A stretch of 64,000 bases of DNA, taken from NCBI GenBank assembly GCA_001306305.2, contig CP155577.1:1595501-1659500 (forward strand). Reading direction: 5' to 3'. The first letter of the stretch is position 1; every line of letters starts with the position of its first letter. Below are positions 52,491-62,582 of the stretch, piece by piece. Made by a program: the position numbers and the translations under genes. Source of the DNA: Citromicrobium bathyomarinum. GTDB lineage: Bacteria; Pseudomonadota; Alphaproteobacteria; Sphingomonadales; Sphingomonadaceae. The notes below the pieces were generated by a model. It did no database searches. It worked only from the letters and a program-made list of their open reading frames with translations, and was not told the DNA's origin.

Positions 52491-54080
52491 CTAGCCAGTC
52501 GGCGAGTCATCCTCCGGCGCGAGGGGGAGCGTCAGGACCAGACAGGCGCCGGGTTCACCATCGGGCCGATCGGCTGCGCGCATCGTCCCTTCGTGCGCTT
52601 CGGCGATGGTCCGCGCGATGGCGAGGCCCAAGCCGCTGTGATGGCCGAAATCTTCTTTTTCGGGCCGGTCGGAATGGAATCGCTCGAAGATCTTGTCACG
52701 GGCTTCGGGTGGGATCCCGGGACCCGAATCCATCACCATCAGCGACAGCGTGTCGTCCTGCCGCGCGATAACGATCCGGATCGTGCCGCCTGCGGGCGAG
52801 AAGGAGACCGCATTGTCGACCAGATTGTCGACCACCCGTTCCAGCCGTTCGGGTACGCCGACCACGCGGGCGCTGCCGCGAGGATGTTCGAAAGCGATGT
52901 CGCACCCCTGGTCGAGCCCGCGATTGCGCCGCCGCTCGATGATATTGCCGACCAGCACGGTCAGATCGACCATGGAGAAGGTCGCGCGCGACATTTCGGC
53001 ATCGATCCGGCTGGCGTCGGAAATCTCGGTCACCAGCCGGTCGATCCGGCGGACATCGTGGATCGCGATGTCGAGTAGCTGGGCGCGTAGGGCAGGGTCT
53101 TCCACCGTGCCGAGCGACTCGGTCGCGCTACGCAAGCTAGCGAGCGGGTTCTTGATCTCATGCGCCACGTCGGCCGCGAAATGCTCGACCGCGTCGATCC
53201 GGTGGCGCAGCGCGTCGGTCATGTCTGCCACCGCGCGGGCGAGCATTCCGATCTCGTCGCGCCGGTCGGGCAGGCGCGGCACCTGCACCTCGCGCTCGCG
53301 CCCCAGCCGGACGCGCTGGGCCGCCTTGGAGAGGGTTTGCAGTGGCGTCACGATCGTCCGCGCGAGGAACAGGGAGAGCAAAATCGATGCCGCCAGCGTC
53401 ACGAACACGCCCGTGCCCAGGGTGGAGCGTGCCCGGCGGACCGATTCGGTAATGTCGACCGCGTTGCGGGTGGTCAGCAGCGTGGTGCCCTGCAATCCCA
53501 CCGGAGCGGCTGCGGTGATGACGGGCGTGCGGTCCGCAGCCTGACGCAGCTCGATCTGCGAGATGCCGAGTTCGCGGGCGCGCTGCAGTTCGGGCCAGGA
53601 ATCGGCATTGTTCGATTCGGGTTCGTTATAGCGGGGCACCGGCTGCGCGCTGACAACCGTGTCCACGATTTGGTCGAGGAAACGGGCGAAGCGCAGCTCG
53701 AACGGGTCGTCGGTTGGATCGTCGAGGGTGAAGGTCGGCTCGCCCAGTTCGAAACTGTCGGCGATCAGTTTGCCCTCGGGATCGAACAGGCGCAGCCGCA
53801 TGTCCTGTTCCTTGCCGATTTGGAGCAGCAGCGCGTCCTGCCGCGCGCGGGTCGCCCCGGCCAGCGCCTCGGCAGTGATCTGCGCCTCGATCCGGGCGAG
53901 CTTGTAGCGTTCGTCCAGCAGCTGGGCGCGGTAGGAATCGAGGTAGACGATCCCGCCGCCCAGCAGCAGCAGCGGGAGGATGTTGACCGCGAGGATGCGC
54001 GCGGTGAGCGACAGGCGCGAGAACACGCCGCCGCCTTCCAGCGGGCGCGGGATGCGGCGCACGCGGACGCGGTCAGCCAT
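52491..54080 (-). CDS. chvG: Sensor histidine kinase ChvG (ExoS)
   Basis: 529 aa. Membrane helix about 25-45 (ILAVNILPLLLLGGGIVYLD), periplasmic sensor about 48-240, second helix about 242-262, HAMP (TIVTPLQTLSKAAQRVRLGRERE), phospho-acceptor His in HFAADVAHEIKNPLASLRSATESLG, N-box VDNLVDNAVSFSP, G-boxes DSGPGIPPEARDKIFERF and GLGLAIARTIAEAH. It is followed by 91 bases with no gene before rapZ. It phosphorylates ChvI in response to envelope or acid stress. Confidence 0.93.
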   Translation of the reverse strand: MADRVRVRRIPRPLEGGGVFSRLSLTARILAVNILPLLLLGGGIVYLDSYRAQLLDERYKLARIEAQITAEALAGATRARQDALLLQIGKEQDMRLRLFDPEGKLIADSFELGEPTFTLDDPTDDPFELRFARFLDQIVDTVVSAQPVPRYNEPESNNADSWPELQRARELGISQIELRQAADRTPVITAAAPVGLQGTTLLTTRNAVDITESVRRARSTLGTGVFVTLAASILLSLFLARTIVTPLQTLSKAAQRVRLGREREVQVPRLPDRRDEIGMLARAVADMTDALRHRIDAVEHFAADVAHEIKNPLASLRSATESLGTVEDPALRAQLLDIAIHDVRRIDRLVTEISDASRIDAEMSRATFSMVDLTVLVGNIIERRRNRGLDQGCDIAFEHPRGSARVVGVPERLERVVDNLVDNAVSFSPAGGTIRIVIARQDDTLSLMVMDSGPGIPPEARDKIFERFHSDRPEKEDFGHHSGLGLAIARTIAEAHEGTMRAADRPDGEPGACLVLTLPLAPEDDSPTG

Positions 54081-54100
54081 GGGCGCCAGTTTTGGGCAAA

Positions 54101-54886
54101 TCAGCCATCGCTGAAGCTATAGCCGGCCCCGTACAGCGTCTCGATCGCGCCGAAGCTCGAATCGACTTGGCGGAATTTCCTGCGCATGCGCTTGATATGG
54201 CTGTCCACCGTCCGGTCGTCGACGAAGACGTCGTCCGGATAGGCGGCATCCATCAGCTGGTTGCGGCTCTTGATGACACCGGGACGGTGGGCGAGCGCTT
54301 CGAGCAGCAGGAACTCGGTCACGGTCAGCGAGACCGGCTTGCCGTCCCACGTCACCTGATGGCGGGCCGGGTCCATCGTCAGTCGCCCGCGGGTGAAGCT
54401 GGCGCGCGCCTCGCTCAGCCGGCTGTCGGCGCTGCCCTCCGGCGCGGCGTCTTCCAGCCCGCTGCGACGCAGGATCGCGCGGATGCGGGCGACCAGCAGG
54501 CGCAGCGAGAACGGTTTGGAGATGTAATCGTCCGCGCCCATTTGGAAGCCGGCTTCCTCGTCCCGCTCGTCATCCTTGCTGGTCAGGAAGATGACCGGGA
54601 GGGCGGATCGTTCGCGCAGCTTGGCGAGCAGTTCCATCCCGTCCATGCGCGGCATCTTGATGTCGAACACGGCAAGGTCGGGGGGATTGTCGGTCAGCGC
54701 GCGCAGCGCAGTCTCGCCATCGGAATAGACGCGCGTTTCGAACCCTTCGGCCTGCAACGCGATCGAGACCGTGGTCAGGATATTGCGATCATCGTCGACC
54801 AGCGCGACGACCCGGCGCCCTCCGGCCGCGGTGGCGGGGGCGGATGCGCCGCTGTGCGTTTCGCTGGGATGTGTCTGCGGGTCCAT
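54101..54886 (-). CDS. chvI: Response regulator ChvI (OmpR family)
   Basis: 261 aa from ATG 54886; an upstream in-frame extension into the divergent promoter region is not needed. Receiver domain ([14 protein letters not shown], phospho-Asp in [19 protein letters not shown], Lys in [13 protein letters not shown]) and a winged-helix DNA-binding domain ([44 protein letters not shown]). It lies 20 bases ahead of chvG and is divergent from pckA. Confidence 0.94.
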   Translation of the reverse strand: MDPQTHPSETHSGASAPATAAGGRRVVALVDDDRNILTTVSIALQAEGFETRVYSDGETALRALTDNPPDLAVFDIKMPRMDGMELLAKLRERSALPVIFLTSKDDERDEEAGFQMGADDYISKPFSLRLLVARIRAILRRSGLEDAAPEGSADSRLSEARASFTRGRLTMDPARHQVTWDGKPVSLTVTEFLLLEALAHRPGVIKSRNQLMDAAYPDDVFVDDRTVDSHIKRMRRKFRQVDSSFGAIETLYGAGYSFSDG

Positions 54887-55141
54887 GCCGGGCACCAGTT
54901 TCCTCTTCTTGCGCCGGAAATAGCGTGTGTGTGCTCTATCCACAACGCACCGGCAGGCGATGGTGCACCGATTGATGATGCGCGGACGCCCGGTTTGACG
55001 AGTCGGGCAGGCGGGATTATGCGCATTCTCGTCCAGACCCTGCATTCGTATGCATCGACTGCAGTCGTCCGGTTTGACGGCCCGGTTTGACGGCGATCCG
55101 CCAGCCGCGCGATCATTGTATCATTCAGGAGAACGGCCGCC
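54887..55141. promoter_or_regulatory. Divergent promoter region of chvI and pckA
   Basis: 255 bases without a gene. A GGCCCGGTTTGACGG-like segment occurs twice in tandem near 55070-55090 (CGGTTTGACGG CCCGGTTTGACGG), and a third GTTTGACG lies at about 54993. Such repeats could bind ChvI, but this is inference. Confidence 0.45.
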
Positions 55142-56758
55142 GTGCCCGCAGCTTTGTCCCACACCCTTGCCGACCAGGGTATCACGACCAGTGCCACCAT
55201 CCACGCCAACCTCGATTCCGCGCAGCTGACCGAGCATGCGCTGACCAATGGCGAGGGACGCAAGGCCAAGCACGGGCCGCTGGTGGTCGAGACCGGCAAG
55301 CACACCGGACGCAGCGCGAAGGACAAGTTCATCGTCCGCGACGGTGAGACCGAGAGTACCGTGTGGTGGGACAACAACGCGTCGATGACGCCCGATCACT
55401 TCGCCGCGCTGAAGGAAGATTTCTTCGCCGCGCTGGGCGACAAGGACGCGCTGTATGTCGCTGACCTGTTCGGCGGTTCGCAGCCCGAGTATCGGGTGAA
55501 CGTGCGCGTGATCAACGAACTCGCCTGGCACAACCAGTTCATCCGCACCCTGCTGGTCCGCCCGACCGCCGAGGAACTGGCCGGCTTCGTTCCCGAATAC
55601 ACGATCATCGACCTGCCCAGCTTCAAGGCTGATCCCGAACGCCACGGCTGCCGCAGCGAAACCGTGATCGCGGTCAATCTTTCGGAAAAGCTGATCCTGA
55701 TTGGCGGCACCAAATATGCGGGCGAGATGAAGAAGAGCGTGTTCGGCGTGCTCAACTACCTGCTCCCGCCCAAGGGCGTGATGCCGATGCACTGTTCGGC
55801 CAATATCGGCCCCGACGGCAAGACCGCGGTCTTCTTCGGCCTGTCGGGCACCGGCAAGACCACGCTGTCCGCCGATGCCAGCCGCACGCTGATCGGCGAT
55901 GACGAGCATGGCTGGTCGGACGATGCGGTCTTCAACTTCGAAGGCGGCTGCTACGCCAAGATGATCCGCCTCAACCCCGAAGCGGAGCCCGAGATTTTCG
56001 CCACCACGCAGATGGAGGGCACCGTCCTCGAAAACGTGGTGATGGACGAGAACGGCGAGATCGACCTCGACGACAACTCGCTCGCCGAGAACACGCGCGG
56101 CGCTTATCCGCTCAGCTCGATCCCCAATACCAGCGAGAAGAACCTCGGCCCGGTGCCGAGCAACGTGATCATGCTGACCGCCGATGCCTTCGGCGTGCTG
56201 CCTCCGATCGCGCGGCTGACGCCCGATCAGGCGATGTACCACTTCCTGTCGGGCTACACCGCCAAGGTAGCGGGCACAGAAATCGGCGTCACCGAGCCTG
56301 AAGCGACCTTCTCCACCTGCTTCGGCGCGCCCTTCATGCCGCGCCACCCGAGCGTGTACGGCAACCTGCTCAAGGAACGGATCGCCAAGGGCGAGGTCCA
56401 GTGCTGGCTGCTCAACACCGGCTGGACCGGCGGCAAGTACGGCGTCGGTTCGCGGATGCCGATCAAGGCGACCCGCGCGCTGCTCAATGCCGCGCTCGAG
56501 GGCAAGCTCGACAATGTCGAATATCGCAAGGATGCCAATTTCGGCTTCGACGTGCCGGTGAGCGTGCCTGCGCTGGCCGAAAACGGCATCGACCAGACGA
56601 TCCTCGACCCGCGTTCCACCTGGGCCGACAAAGACGAATACGACGCGACCGCAGAAAAGCTGGTCCAGCTGTTCGTCAACAATTTTCAGCCCTTCGCCGC
56701 GCATGTGGACCAGGGTGTGCGCGACGCTGCGCCGCAGCCCACCCGCCAGGTCGCCTGA
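55142..56758 (+). CDS. pckA: Phosphoenolpyruvate carboxykinase (ATP)
   Basis: 538 aa, GTG start 55142. Converts oxaloacetate to PEP for gluconeogenesis. ATP-type signatures: [51 protein letters not shown] (kinase-1a loop), [24 protein letters not shown] (metal Asp), and [26 protein letters not shown]. Divergent placement from chvI is conserved in rhizobia, where ChvI affects pckA. A strong terminator follows. Confidence 0.97.
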   Translation: MPAALSHTLADQGITTSATIHANLDSAQLTEHALTNGEGRKAKHGPLVVETGKHTGRSAKDKFIVRDGETESTVWWDNNASMTPDHFAALKEDFFAALGDKDALYVADLFGGSQPEYRVNVRVINELAWHNQFIRTLLVRPTAEELAGFVPEYTIIDLPSFKADPERHGCRSETVIAVNLSEKLILIGGTKYAGEMKKSVFGVLNYLLPPKGVMPMHCSANIGPDGKTAVFFGLSGTGKTTLSADASRTLIGDDEHGWSDDAVFNFEGGCYAKMIRLNPEAEPEIFATTQMEGTVLENVVMDENGEIDLDDNSLAENTRGAYPLSSIPNTSEKNLGPVPSNVIMLTADAFGVLPPIARLTPDQAMYHFLSGYTAKVAGTEIGVTEPEATFSTCFGAPFMPRHPSVYGNLLKERIAKGEVQCWLLNTGWTGGKYGVGSRMPIKATRALLNAALEGKLDNVEYRKDANFGFDVPVSVPALAENGIDQTILDPRSTWADKDEYDATAEKLVQLFVNNFQPFAAHVDQGVRDAAPQPTRQVA

Positions 56759-56792
56759 TCGCAGGCACACGACTTTCCCGGTTGGAGAGGAG

Positions 56793-56834
56793 GGGCCCCG
56801 CACGGTGAAAGCCGGAGCGGGGCCCTGATTTTTT
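56793..56834 (+). terminator. Rho-independent terminator of pckA
   Basis: GGGCCCCGC and GCGGGGCCC form a perfect 9-bp stem around a 15-base loop, followed by TGATTTTTT. It lies 35 bases after the pckA stop. Confidence 0.92.
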
Positions 56835-56967
56835 CAGCTGGATCGGCGTGAAAACCGATGAAATTACTGGAAGTTAGTTTGGGTTCTTCAAGCCGCCGGT
56901 CAGCGTAGTCCGTTACATCTCCCACGCAGATCGCGAGACCGAAGATGTGGCGAAAGGCCTGCGCACA

Positions 56968-57192
56968 ATGACCCGTTATCGCCTCCGCTTTGCTGCGGAT
57001 GATACTCACGCGGAGGAAACCCGCGAGTACGAGAAGGGCGACGGGGCATTCGTGTTCTGGCTCGCGGAAACGATCGACGGGCGCGAGATCGACATCTCCG
57101 CCGATGCCGAGCCGCTTTGCCGAGTAAAGCGATCGCGCGCCGACAAGGGGCTCTGGATAATCAGCAGGCCGTCGCACGCCTCGCGGCCCTAA
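56968..57192 (+). CDS. Small hypothetical protein
   Basis: 74 aa from ATG 56968. TRYRLRFAADDTHAEETREYEKGDGAFVFWLAETIDGREIDI suggests a compact beta-rich domain; DGREIDISADAEPLCRVKRS looks like a conserved tail. No clear ribosome binding site. Not recognised; possibly a sphingomonad-specific gene. Confidence 0.5.
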   Translation: MTRYRLRFAADDTHAEETREYEKGDGAFVFWLAETIDGREIDISADAEPLCRVKRSRADKGLWIISRPSHASRP

Positions 57193-57249
57193 ATTCGACA
57201 TCTAACCGCGCTAGCACACGGTTCGCATTGCTGAACGAAGGAGCCGTTG

Positions 57250-57612
57250 ATGAGCCTGTTCGATTCGATTCTCAAAAGCACCGGCGGCGCGCCGGACGAT
57301 GTGGTGAACCTGGCCGACAAGCTGGGCATCGATCCGGTGATGGCGGAAAAGGCGATCGCGGCGCTCAGCCAGGCGCATACCAAGCCCGGCGACACGGTCG
57401 ATCTGGCAGCCGCCAAGACCGGAATGGACACCGGCATCCTCAGCCAGATCGTCCAGCAAATCGGCGGTGAAGGCTCGCTTGGCGAATATGCCCGCCAGTT
57501 GCAGGAGCATCCGCAGGCGGCGAGCATTCTCAAGATGCTGGACATGGACGGCGATGGCGACGTGATCGACGACATCACCGGGATGGCAGGCAAGTTCTTC
57601 GGCAAAAGGTGA
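57250..57612 (+). CDS. Small protein with a calcium-loop-like C-terminus
   Basis: 120 aa, ATG 57250 after GAAGGAG. Helical throughout (VVNLADKLGIDPVMAEKAIAALSQ), with a C-terminal DMDGDGDVIDDITGMAG that has the D-x-D-x-D-G spacing of a calcium-binding loop. DUF937/YidB-like proteins have this plan. Function unknown. Confidence 0.6.
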   Translation: MSLFDSILKSTGGAPDDVVNLADKLGIDPVMAEKAIAALSQAHTKPGDTVDLAAAKTGMDTGILSQIVQQIGGEGSLGEYARQLQEHPQAASILKMLDMDGDGDVIDDITGMAGKFFGKR

Positions 57613-57679
57613 CCGGCACGGCGCAAAGGCCTGCATGCTTCAGCCGCGGGTCAGGTTTGCTGGCGCCATTTCCGGCGCG

Positions 57680-58540
57680 ATGATGAAACGCATTTCCGCT
57701 CTCGTGCTTCCGCTGGCGGCGGCCTTCCTCGCGCCGCTGCCCGTGCATGCACGGCAGGCGGGGGAGGCCCAGGCCGAACCCGCGCCTGCACCCTCTGCAA
57801 CGATCTACGATGCTCAGATCGTCGCGCGCTATCCGCACGATCCGGCCGCCTTTACCCAGGGCCTGCTGTGGCACGACGGGCAGCTTTACGAGAGCACCGG
57901 GCTGGAAGGACAATCACAGATCCGCAGGGTGGATCTGGCGACGGGCGAGGTGCTCGCCGCGCAGGCGATCCCGGCGGATCAGTTCGGTGAGGGCATGGCT
58001 CTCTGGGGTGACGAGCTGGTCAGCCTCACCTGGATGGACCGGGTGATCCACCGCTGGTCGCTCGACACGCTGGAGCCGGTGCGCAGTGACCCGTTCCCGT
58101 TCGAAGGCTGGGGCCTGACGGCGATGGACGGCATGCTGGTCGCATCCGACGGCAGCGCAACGCTGCGCTTTCTCGACCCCGAAACCTACGCGGTCGAGCG
58201 TGAGGTGGAGGTCACGCTGGATGGCAGGCCGATCGCCCGCTTGAACGAGCTTGAGGCGGCCGACGGGCTGATCTGGGCCAACCAGTGGTACAGCCAGGTG
58301 ATCGTCGGGATCGACCCGGCGGATGGCACGATCCGCCGGATCGTCGACCTGAGCCCGCTGGTGGCCGAGATCGATGCCGCGCAGAACGGCGCGGTCCGGA
58401 ACGGCGCGGTGCTCAACGGGATTGCGCATGATCCGGCCAGCGATCGCTGGTTCGTCACCGGCAAGCTGTGGCCGACCATGTTCGAGGTGCGGCTGGTCCC
58501 GCGCGAGGCGGAGCCGGACGCCAGCGCCACGGGCGGCTAG
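57680..58540 (+). CDS. Glutaminyl-peptide cyclotransferase, exported
   Basis: 286 aa from ATG 57680. Signal peptide about 1-24 (LVLPLAAAFLAPLPVHA). The five-bladed propeller of plant/bacterial-type glutaminyl cyclase is seen in VARYPHDPAAFTQGLLWHDGQLYESTGLEGQS, EGMALWGDELVSLTW, EGWGLTAMDGMLVASDGSATL, LNELEAADGLIWANQWYS and LNGIAHDPASDRWFVTGKLWP. It makes N-terminal pyroglutamate on exported proteins. The stop overlaps the convergent gene by 4 bases. Confidence 0.88.
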   Translation: MMKRISALVLPLAAAFLAPLPVHARQAGEAQAEPAPAPSATIYDAQIVARYPHDPAAFTQGLLWHDGQLYESTGLEGQSQIRRVDLATGEVLAAQAIPADQFGEGMALWGDELVSLTWMDRVIHRWSLDTLEPVRSDPFPFEGWGLTAMDGMLVASDGSATLRFLDPETYAVEREVEVTLDGRPIARLNELEAADGLIWANQWYSQVIVGIDPADGTIRRIVDLSPLVAEIDAAQNGAVRNGAVLNGIAHDPASDRWFVTGKLWPTMFEVRLVPREAEPDASATGG

Positions 58541-60177
58541 GCCGCCGCGCCGATCGCCTCCGCACGGCGCAGCTGGTCGACGTGGGACCAGATGCGGCTG
58601 ACCACGACCGACCCTTCACCGACTCCGCTGGCCACGCGCTTTACCGATCCCGCGCGGACATCGCCGACCGCGAAGATGCCCGGCTTGGAGGTTTCGTAAG
58701 GGGAGTCGCGGCCGACCTTCTCCCCCGTCAGCACGAAGCCCCGCTCGTCCAGATCGATATGCTCCGCCAGCCATTCGGTGTTGGGAGCTGCGCCGATCAT
58801 GATGAACAGCGCGCGGGATTCGATCCGTCGCTGCCCATCGGGGGTGTCGAGCGTGATGGCATCGAGGTGATCCTCCCCGTGCAGCTGCGAAACCGTGGTC
58901 TCGTAATGCAGCTGCACCCGGGGATCGGCCTCCAGCCTGCGCGAGAGGTAGTCCGACATCGAGGCGGCGAGCGAGGTGCCGCGCACCACGACGTGAACGC
59001 ACTTGGCTGTGCGCGAGAGGTACATGGCAGCCTGCCCGGCGGAATTGCCTCCGCCGACGACCACGACTTCGGTATTGCGGCAGAAGCGCGCTTCCATCTC
59101 GGTCGCGGCGTAGAACACGCCAGCGCCTTCCAGCTCTTCCAGTCGCTCAATGGGGAGGCGGCGATATTGCACGCCGGTCGCGACCAGCACCGTGCGGGCG
59201 CAGAGCCGCTCGCCATGGTCGAGCGTGGCGCAGAAGGTGCCGTCGGGCATCTCCTCCAGCGCCTCGACCCGGCGCGGCATGGCGAAGCGGGTGCCGAATT
59301 TCAGCGCCTGAATCTGCCCGCGATAGATAAGGTCTGATCCGCTGATCCCGGTGGGGAAGCCCATGTAATTCTCGATCCGGCTGCTGGTCCCGGCCTGCCC
59401 GCCGATGGCGGTATCCTCCACCACCAGCGCGCTCATCCCCTCCGCGCCGGCATAGACTGCTGCCGCTACGCCGGACGGGCCAGCGCCCACGATCAGCAGG
59501 TCAACCGTTTCATCCTCTCCAATCGCCAGATCGAGGTTGAGCGCCTGCGCTAGGGCGCGCGGGCTCGGGTCGTCGAGCGGGCGATCCTTGCCCAGGATCA
59601 CTGCCGGCTCGTGATCGACGAGGCTGCACAACCGGCTGGCTTCGGCGTCACTGCTGTCGAGGTCGTAGCTTTGGAAGGGGATGCGGTTGCGGCTGAGGAA
59701 GCGTTCGCATTGCTGGATGCGCGGATCGCGGTCCGCGCCGATCAACTTGATCCCGCTGTTGCTCTGCTCGAATTGCCGTCTCCTGCGGGCGGAGAACACG
59801 GTGATGATATGGTCGGAGAGTTCGGGCACCCGCGCCATCAGCTCCAGCATGGCATCGCGCGGAGCCTCGATCGTGCGCGTCGGCTTCGCGGCGCGCATCC
59901 CCAGCATGTTGGTGCCGCCGTTGAGGAAGGCGATCTCGCCCATGAACTGCGTCGGGCCGAGCGTGGAGGGCACCATGCGTTCGCCGCTGAACGGATCGAC
60001 GACTTCGATCTCGCCCTCGATCACATAGACGAAGCGGTCCATCGGCGAGCCAAGCTCGGCCACCATTTCGCCCGCCGCATAGCTGCATTCGCGCCCGATC
60101 TCGCAGATCGCCGCGACATGCTCATCCGCCAGCGGAACCCGGCGCATGGTTTCGAGATCGTCTCCGAAAGTTTCCAT
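58537..60177 (-). CDS. Cyclic-nucleotide-binding domain fused to thioredoxin-reductase-like FAD oxidoreductase
   Basis: 546 aa. Residues about 15-135 form a Crp-like cNMP-binding domain (AAGEMVAELGSPMDRFVYVIEGEIEVV, GPTQFMGEIAFLNGG). Residues about 140-215 are a thioredoxin-like linker domain. From about 228 comes a thioredoxin-reductase fold: LLIVGAGPSGVAAAVYAGAEGMSALVVE, GGQAGTSSRIENYMGFPTGI, and NADPH site VVVVGGGNSAGQAAMYLS. The CxxC redox pair of true thioredoxin reductase is absent, so the electron acceptor is unknown. The FAD GD motif FAVGDVRAGSVKRVASGVGEGS is present. Confidence 0.88.
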   Translation of the reverse strand: METFGDDLETMRRVPLADEHVAAICEIGRECSYAAGEMVAELGSPMDRFVYVIEGEIEVVDPFSGERMVPSTLGPTQFMGEIAFLNGGTNMLGMRAAKPTRTIEAPRDAMLELMARVPELSDHIITVFSARRRRQFEQSNSGIKLIGADRDPRIQQCERFLSRNRIPFQSYDLDSSDAEASRLCSLVDHEPAVILGKDRPLDDPSPRALAQALNLDLAIGEDETVDLLIVGAGPSGVAAAVYAGAEGMSALVVEDTAIGGQAGTSSRIENYMGFPTGISGSDLIYRGQIQALKFGTRFAMPRRVEALEEMPDGTFCATLDHGERLCARTVLVATGVQYRRLPIERLEELEGAGVFYAATEMEARFCRNTEVVVVGGGNSAGQAAMYLSRTAKCVHVVVRGTSLAASMSDYLSRRLEADPRVQLHYETTVSQLHGEDHLDAITLDTPDGQRRIESRALFIMIGAAPNTEWLAEHIDLDERGFVLTGEKVGRDSPYETSKPGIFAVGDVRAGSVKRVASGVGEGSVVVSRIWSHVDQLRRAEAIGAAA

Positions 60178-60202
60178 CGCGCCCGGTTCCTGTCATGCGC
60201 CG

Positions 60203-62032
60203 CTACCCGGCGCTGGATATATAGCGTGTGACGGTCTTTTCCACGACGTCGAGCGGGGAATTGCCGCCGAGGATTACCGCCGTGTTGAAGCCTTTGAAAT
60301 CATAGGCGTCGCCCATTTCGCGCTTGGCCCGCTCGCGCTGGCGGACGATCTGCGAATGGCCGATCTTGTAGCCGCAAGCCTGGCCCGGCCAGCTGCAATA
60401 GCGATCGACCTCGCTCGCCACTTCCTCCGCCTTGCTGCCGTTGCGCTCGACGAAGAACTGGCGGCCCTGTTCGCGGGTCCAGCGCTTGTGGTGCAGCCCG
60501 GTGTCGACCACCAGGCGGCAGGCGCGGAAGGCGAGGCTTTGCAGGTAGCCGAGGCGGCCGACCTGGAAGTCGTCGTAGGCGCCCAGCTCGTCGGCCAGTT
60601 GTTCGGCATACAGCGCCCAGCCTTCGGAGAAGGCGTTGAACGCCAAGATGGAGCGGATCAGTGGCAGGCGGTTGGAGAAGGTGCCTTCCCACGCGTGGCC
60701 GGGGATACTCTCGTGATAGGTAAGGTCGGCGAGGTCGTATTTGCGGTGCAGGTCGGTGGTGCGCAGGTTGATCCACATGCGCGCGGGGATCGACCCGTCC
60801 TTGCTGCCCGCGCCGCCATAGGCACCCGGTGCGCCGGGTTCTTCGGCGAGCGGCAGGCGACGCACCTCTACATTGGGCTCGACCAACTCGTTGAAGGCGC
60901 GCGGCATCTGCGCGGTGATCCAGTCGATCCGGTCATGGATGAAGTCCATGATCTGCTTGCGGCCCGGATCGCCCTCGGCAAATTTGTAGCGCGGATCAGT
61001 GGAGAGCTTCTGCATCCGCTCGCCCACAGTACCGCTGTCATAGCCGATGTCGCGCAGGATCGGGTCCATCCGCGCGTGCAGCGCTTCGAGTTCCTGCAGC
61101 CCCTGTTCGTGAATTTCGTCGGGCGAGAGCGTGGTCGTGGTGCTGGCCTTGAGCGCCCAGGCGTACCATTCCGGCCCGCCGGGCTGCGCCCACATGCCCG
61201 CGTTGGACTTCGCCCGCGCGCGCTCGGCCTTTAGCTCGGCGAGCTGGCGCTGGAGCGCGGGGACGATTGACTGCTCCGTAATCCGCCTGGCGGACTTCAT
61301 CGCGGCGGCGCGGATCTCCTCGGGCGCCTTTTCCAGCGGATTGACGTAATCGTACGGCGCCGACTCGATGCTCGCTTCCATCGCGGCAATCGCCTTGTCG
61401 AGCAGGAAGTCGGGCGGAATCACGCCGAGACTGCGCGCCTTTTCCAGCCGCTCCAACTCACCGTCCAGCGCGTCGTCCACATATGCCAGCCGCAACACAT
61501 AAGCCGCTGCGTCCGTCTCTTCCGCGAGCGGCTGTGTGGAATCGAAGAAGCGCGGCATGTCGAGATAGGTCCCGACATTCTGGATCACGACATATGGCGC
61601 GTTGCGCCAGCTGCCGACCGCGACATCGCCGTAGGGCAGGTCGAAGCCTTCGGCGGCGGTCGAAAAGGCGCTGCGCACGACTTCGAAACTGGTCTGCTGG
61701 TCGGGGGTGAGGCCGCTCTCGTCGAGCCCCTCCATCTGGCCGACGACCCAGCGCAGATAGGCGCCGTATTCGCGCTGACCCGAAATCGACTGGTCTTCCA
61801 GCATCGTGCGCCACGCGGAACGATTGCCGGTATCTACGCCGAGACTGGTCGCCCGCTCAGGCTCGTATCGCAGCATCCCGTAGGCGACTTCGTCGAGCCA
61901 TTCGTCGGGCGCGAGGGTCATGGATCGCAGCGAAGGGCCGGTGCGGCTGGCGGCGCAGCCACCCAGCGTCAGGGCGGTTGTGGCGGTGAGCCCGGCAAGG
62001 GTCTGGCGACGGGTGAGGGAGAATGTGCTCAT
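60203..62032 (-). CDS. DUF885 family metallopeptidase-like protein, Tat-exported lipoprotein
   Basis: 609 aa from ATG 62032. The signal SLTRRQTLAGLTATTALTLGGC combines a twin-Arg motif with a lipobox, implying Tat export and lipid anchoring. The body is the DUF885 helical fold with the metal motif YHESIPGHAWEG (HExxxGH) near residue 440 and a conserved GWALYAEQLADELGAY. The long helical N-terminal part (EWLDEVAYGMLRYEPERATSLGV) is typical. The likely role is a periplasmic peptidase; the substrate is unknown. Confidence 0.88.
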   Translation of the reverse strand: MSTFSLTRRQTLAGLTATTALTLGGCAASRTGPSLRSMTLAPDEWLDEVAYGMLRYEPERATSLGVDTGNRSAWRTMLEDQSISGQREYGAYLRWVVGQMEGLDESGLTPDQQTSFEVVRSAFSTAAEGFDLPYGDVAVGSWRNAPYVVIQNVGTYLDMPRFFDSTQPLAEETDAAAYVLRLAYVDDALDGELERLEKARSLGVIPPDFLLDKAIAAMEASIESAPYDYVNPLEKAPEEIRAAAMKSARRITEQSIVPALQRQLAELKAERARAKSNAGMWAQPGGPEWYAWALKASTTTTLSPDEIHEQGLQELEALHARMDPILRDIGYDSGTVGERMQKLSTDPRYKFAEGDPGRKQIMDFIHDRIDWITAQMPRAFNELVEPNVEVRRLPLAEEPGAPGAYGGAGSKDGSIPARMWINLRTTDLHRKYDLADLTYHESIPGHAWEGTFSNRLPLIRSILAFNAFSEGWALYAEQLADELGAYDDFQVGRLGYLQSLAFRACRLVVDTGLHHKRWTREQGRQFFVERNGSKAEEVASEVDRYCSWPGQACGYKIGHSQIVRQRERAKREMGDAYDFKGFNTAVILGGNSPLDVVEKTVTRYISSAG

Positions 62033-62086
62033 GCAAACGGGTGTGACGCCCCGCGCCACACCCGTCAAATCTTTGCTTCGCGTGTG

Positions 62087-62479
62087 CTACTTGAGCAGTT
62101 CGGGAGGCACATTGCCGCCGTGGTCTGCGATTTCCTGCATCACCCGCTTGTGCAGCCAGATATTGTCTTCGGCGGTGCCTTCGTAGTCGCTACGGCCCAG
62201 TTCGCCAGCCAGCTGCTTGCGGTTCTCGTAGCTCGGATCGATGCTGAGCAATTTGAGGAGATCGACGATCGAGGTCCGCCAGTTCAGCTTGTCGGAGCCT
62301 TCGATCTTGTCCAGTCGCTCTGCCACGTCGACTGTGCTGGTCGGCTCGAATTCTACGCCCGAATTGTTGAACGTGTCTGTTGCCGGCGTGGTCGCCGGGG
62401 CGGTGGAGGTTGCCGGTGGCTGCTTTTCGGTCTTGTCGTTGCCGAAGATCGCATCCTTGATCGAACCGAAAATACCCAT
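62087..62479 (-). CDS. DUF3597 protein
   Basis: 130 aa. N-terminal GIFGSIKDAIFG, an Ala/Thr/Pro linker, and the C-terminal domain VDVAERLDKIEGSDKLNWRTSIVDLLKLLSIDPSYENRKQLAGELG, which is the DUF3597 core I recognise. Structure resembles a small helical, LysM-adjacent domain; function unknown. Confidence 0.75.
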   Translation of the reverse strand: MGIFGSIKDAIFGNDKTEKQPPATSTAPATTPATDTFNNSGVEFEPTSTVDVAERLDKIEGSDKLNWRTSIVDLLKLLSIDPSYENRKQLAGELGRSDYEGTAEDNIWLHKRVMQEIADHGGNVPPELLK

Positions 62480-62582
62480 GACCAGCTCCTGTGGCTACTC
62501 GCGGCAGGTGTGCCGCACTCTGACAGAAAGCTTCGCGCACACAGCCGTTCCGCATGGGCACAATCCGGTGTAGGCGAAACGC

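Noticed and set aside
55121-56803. 560-codon open frame opposite pckA
   Set aside because: A shadow frame: pckA in the other strand has all catalytic motifs; the antisense product has none.
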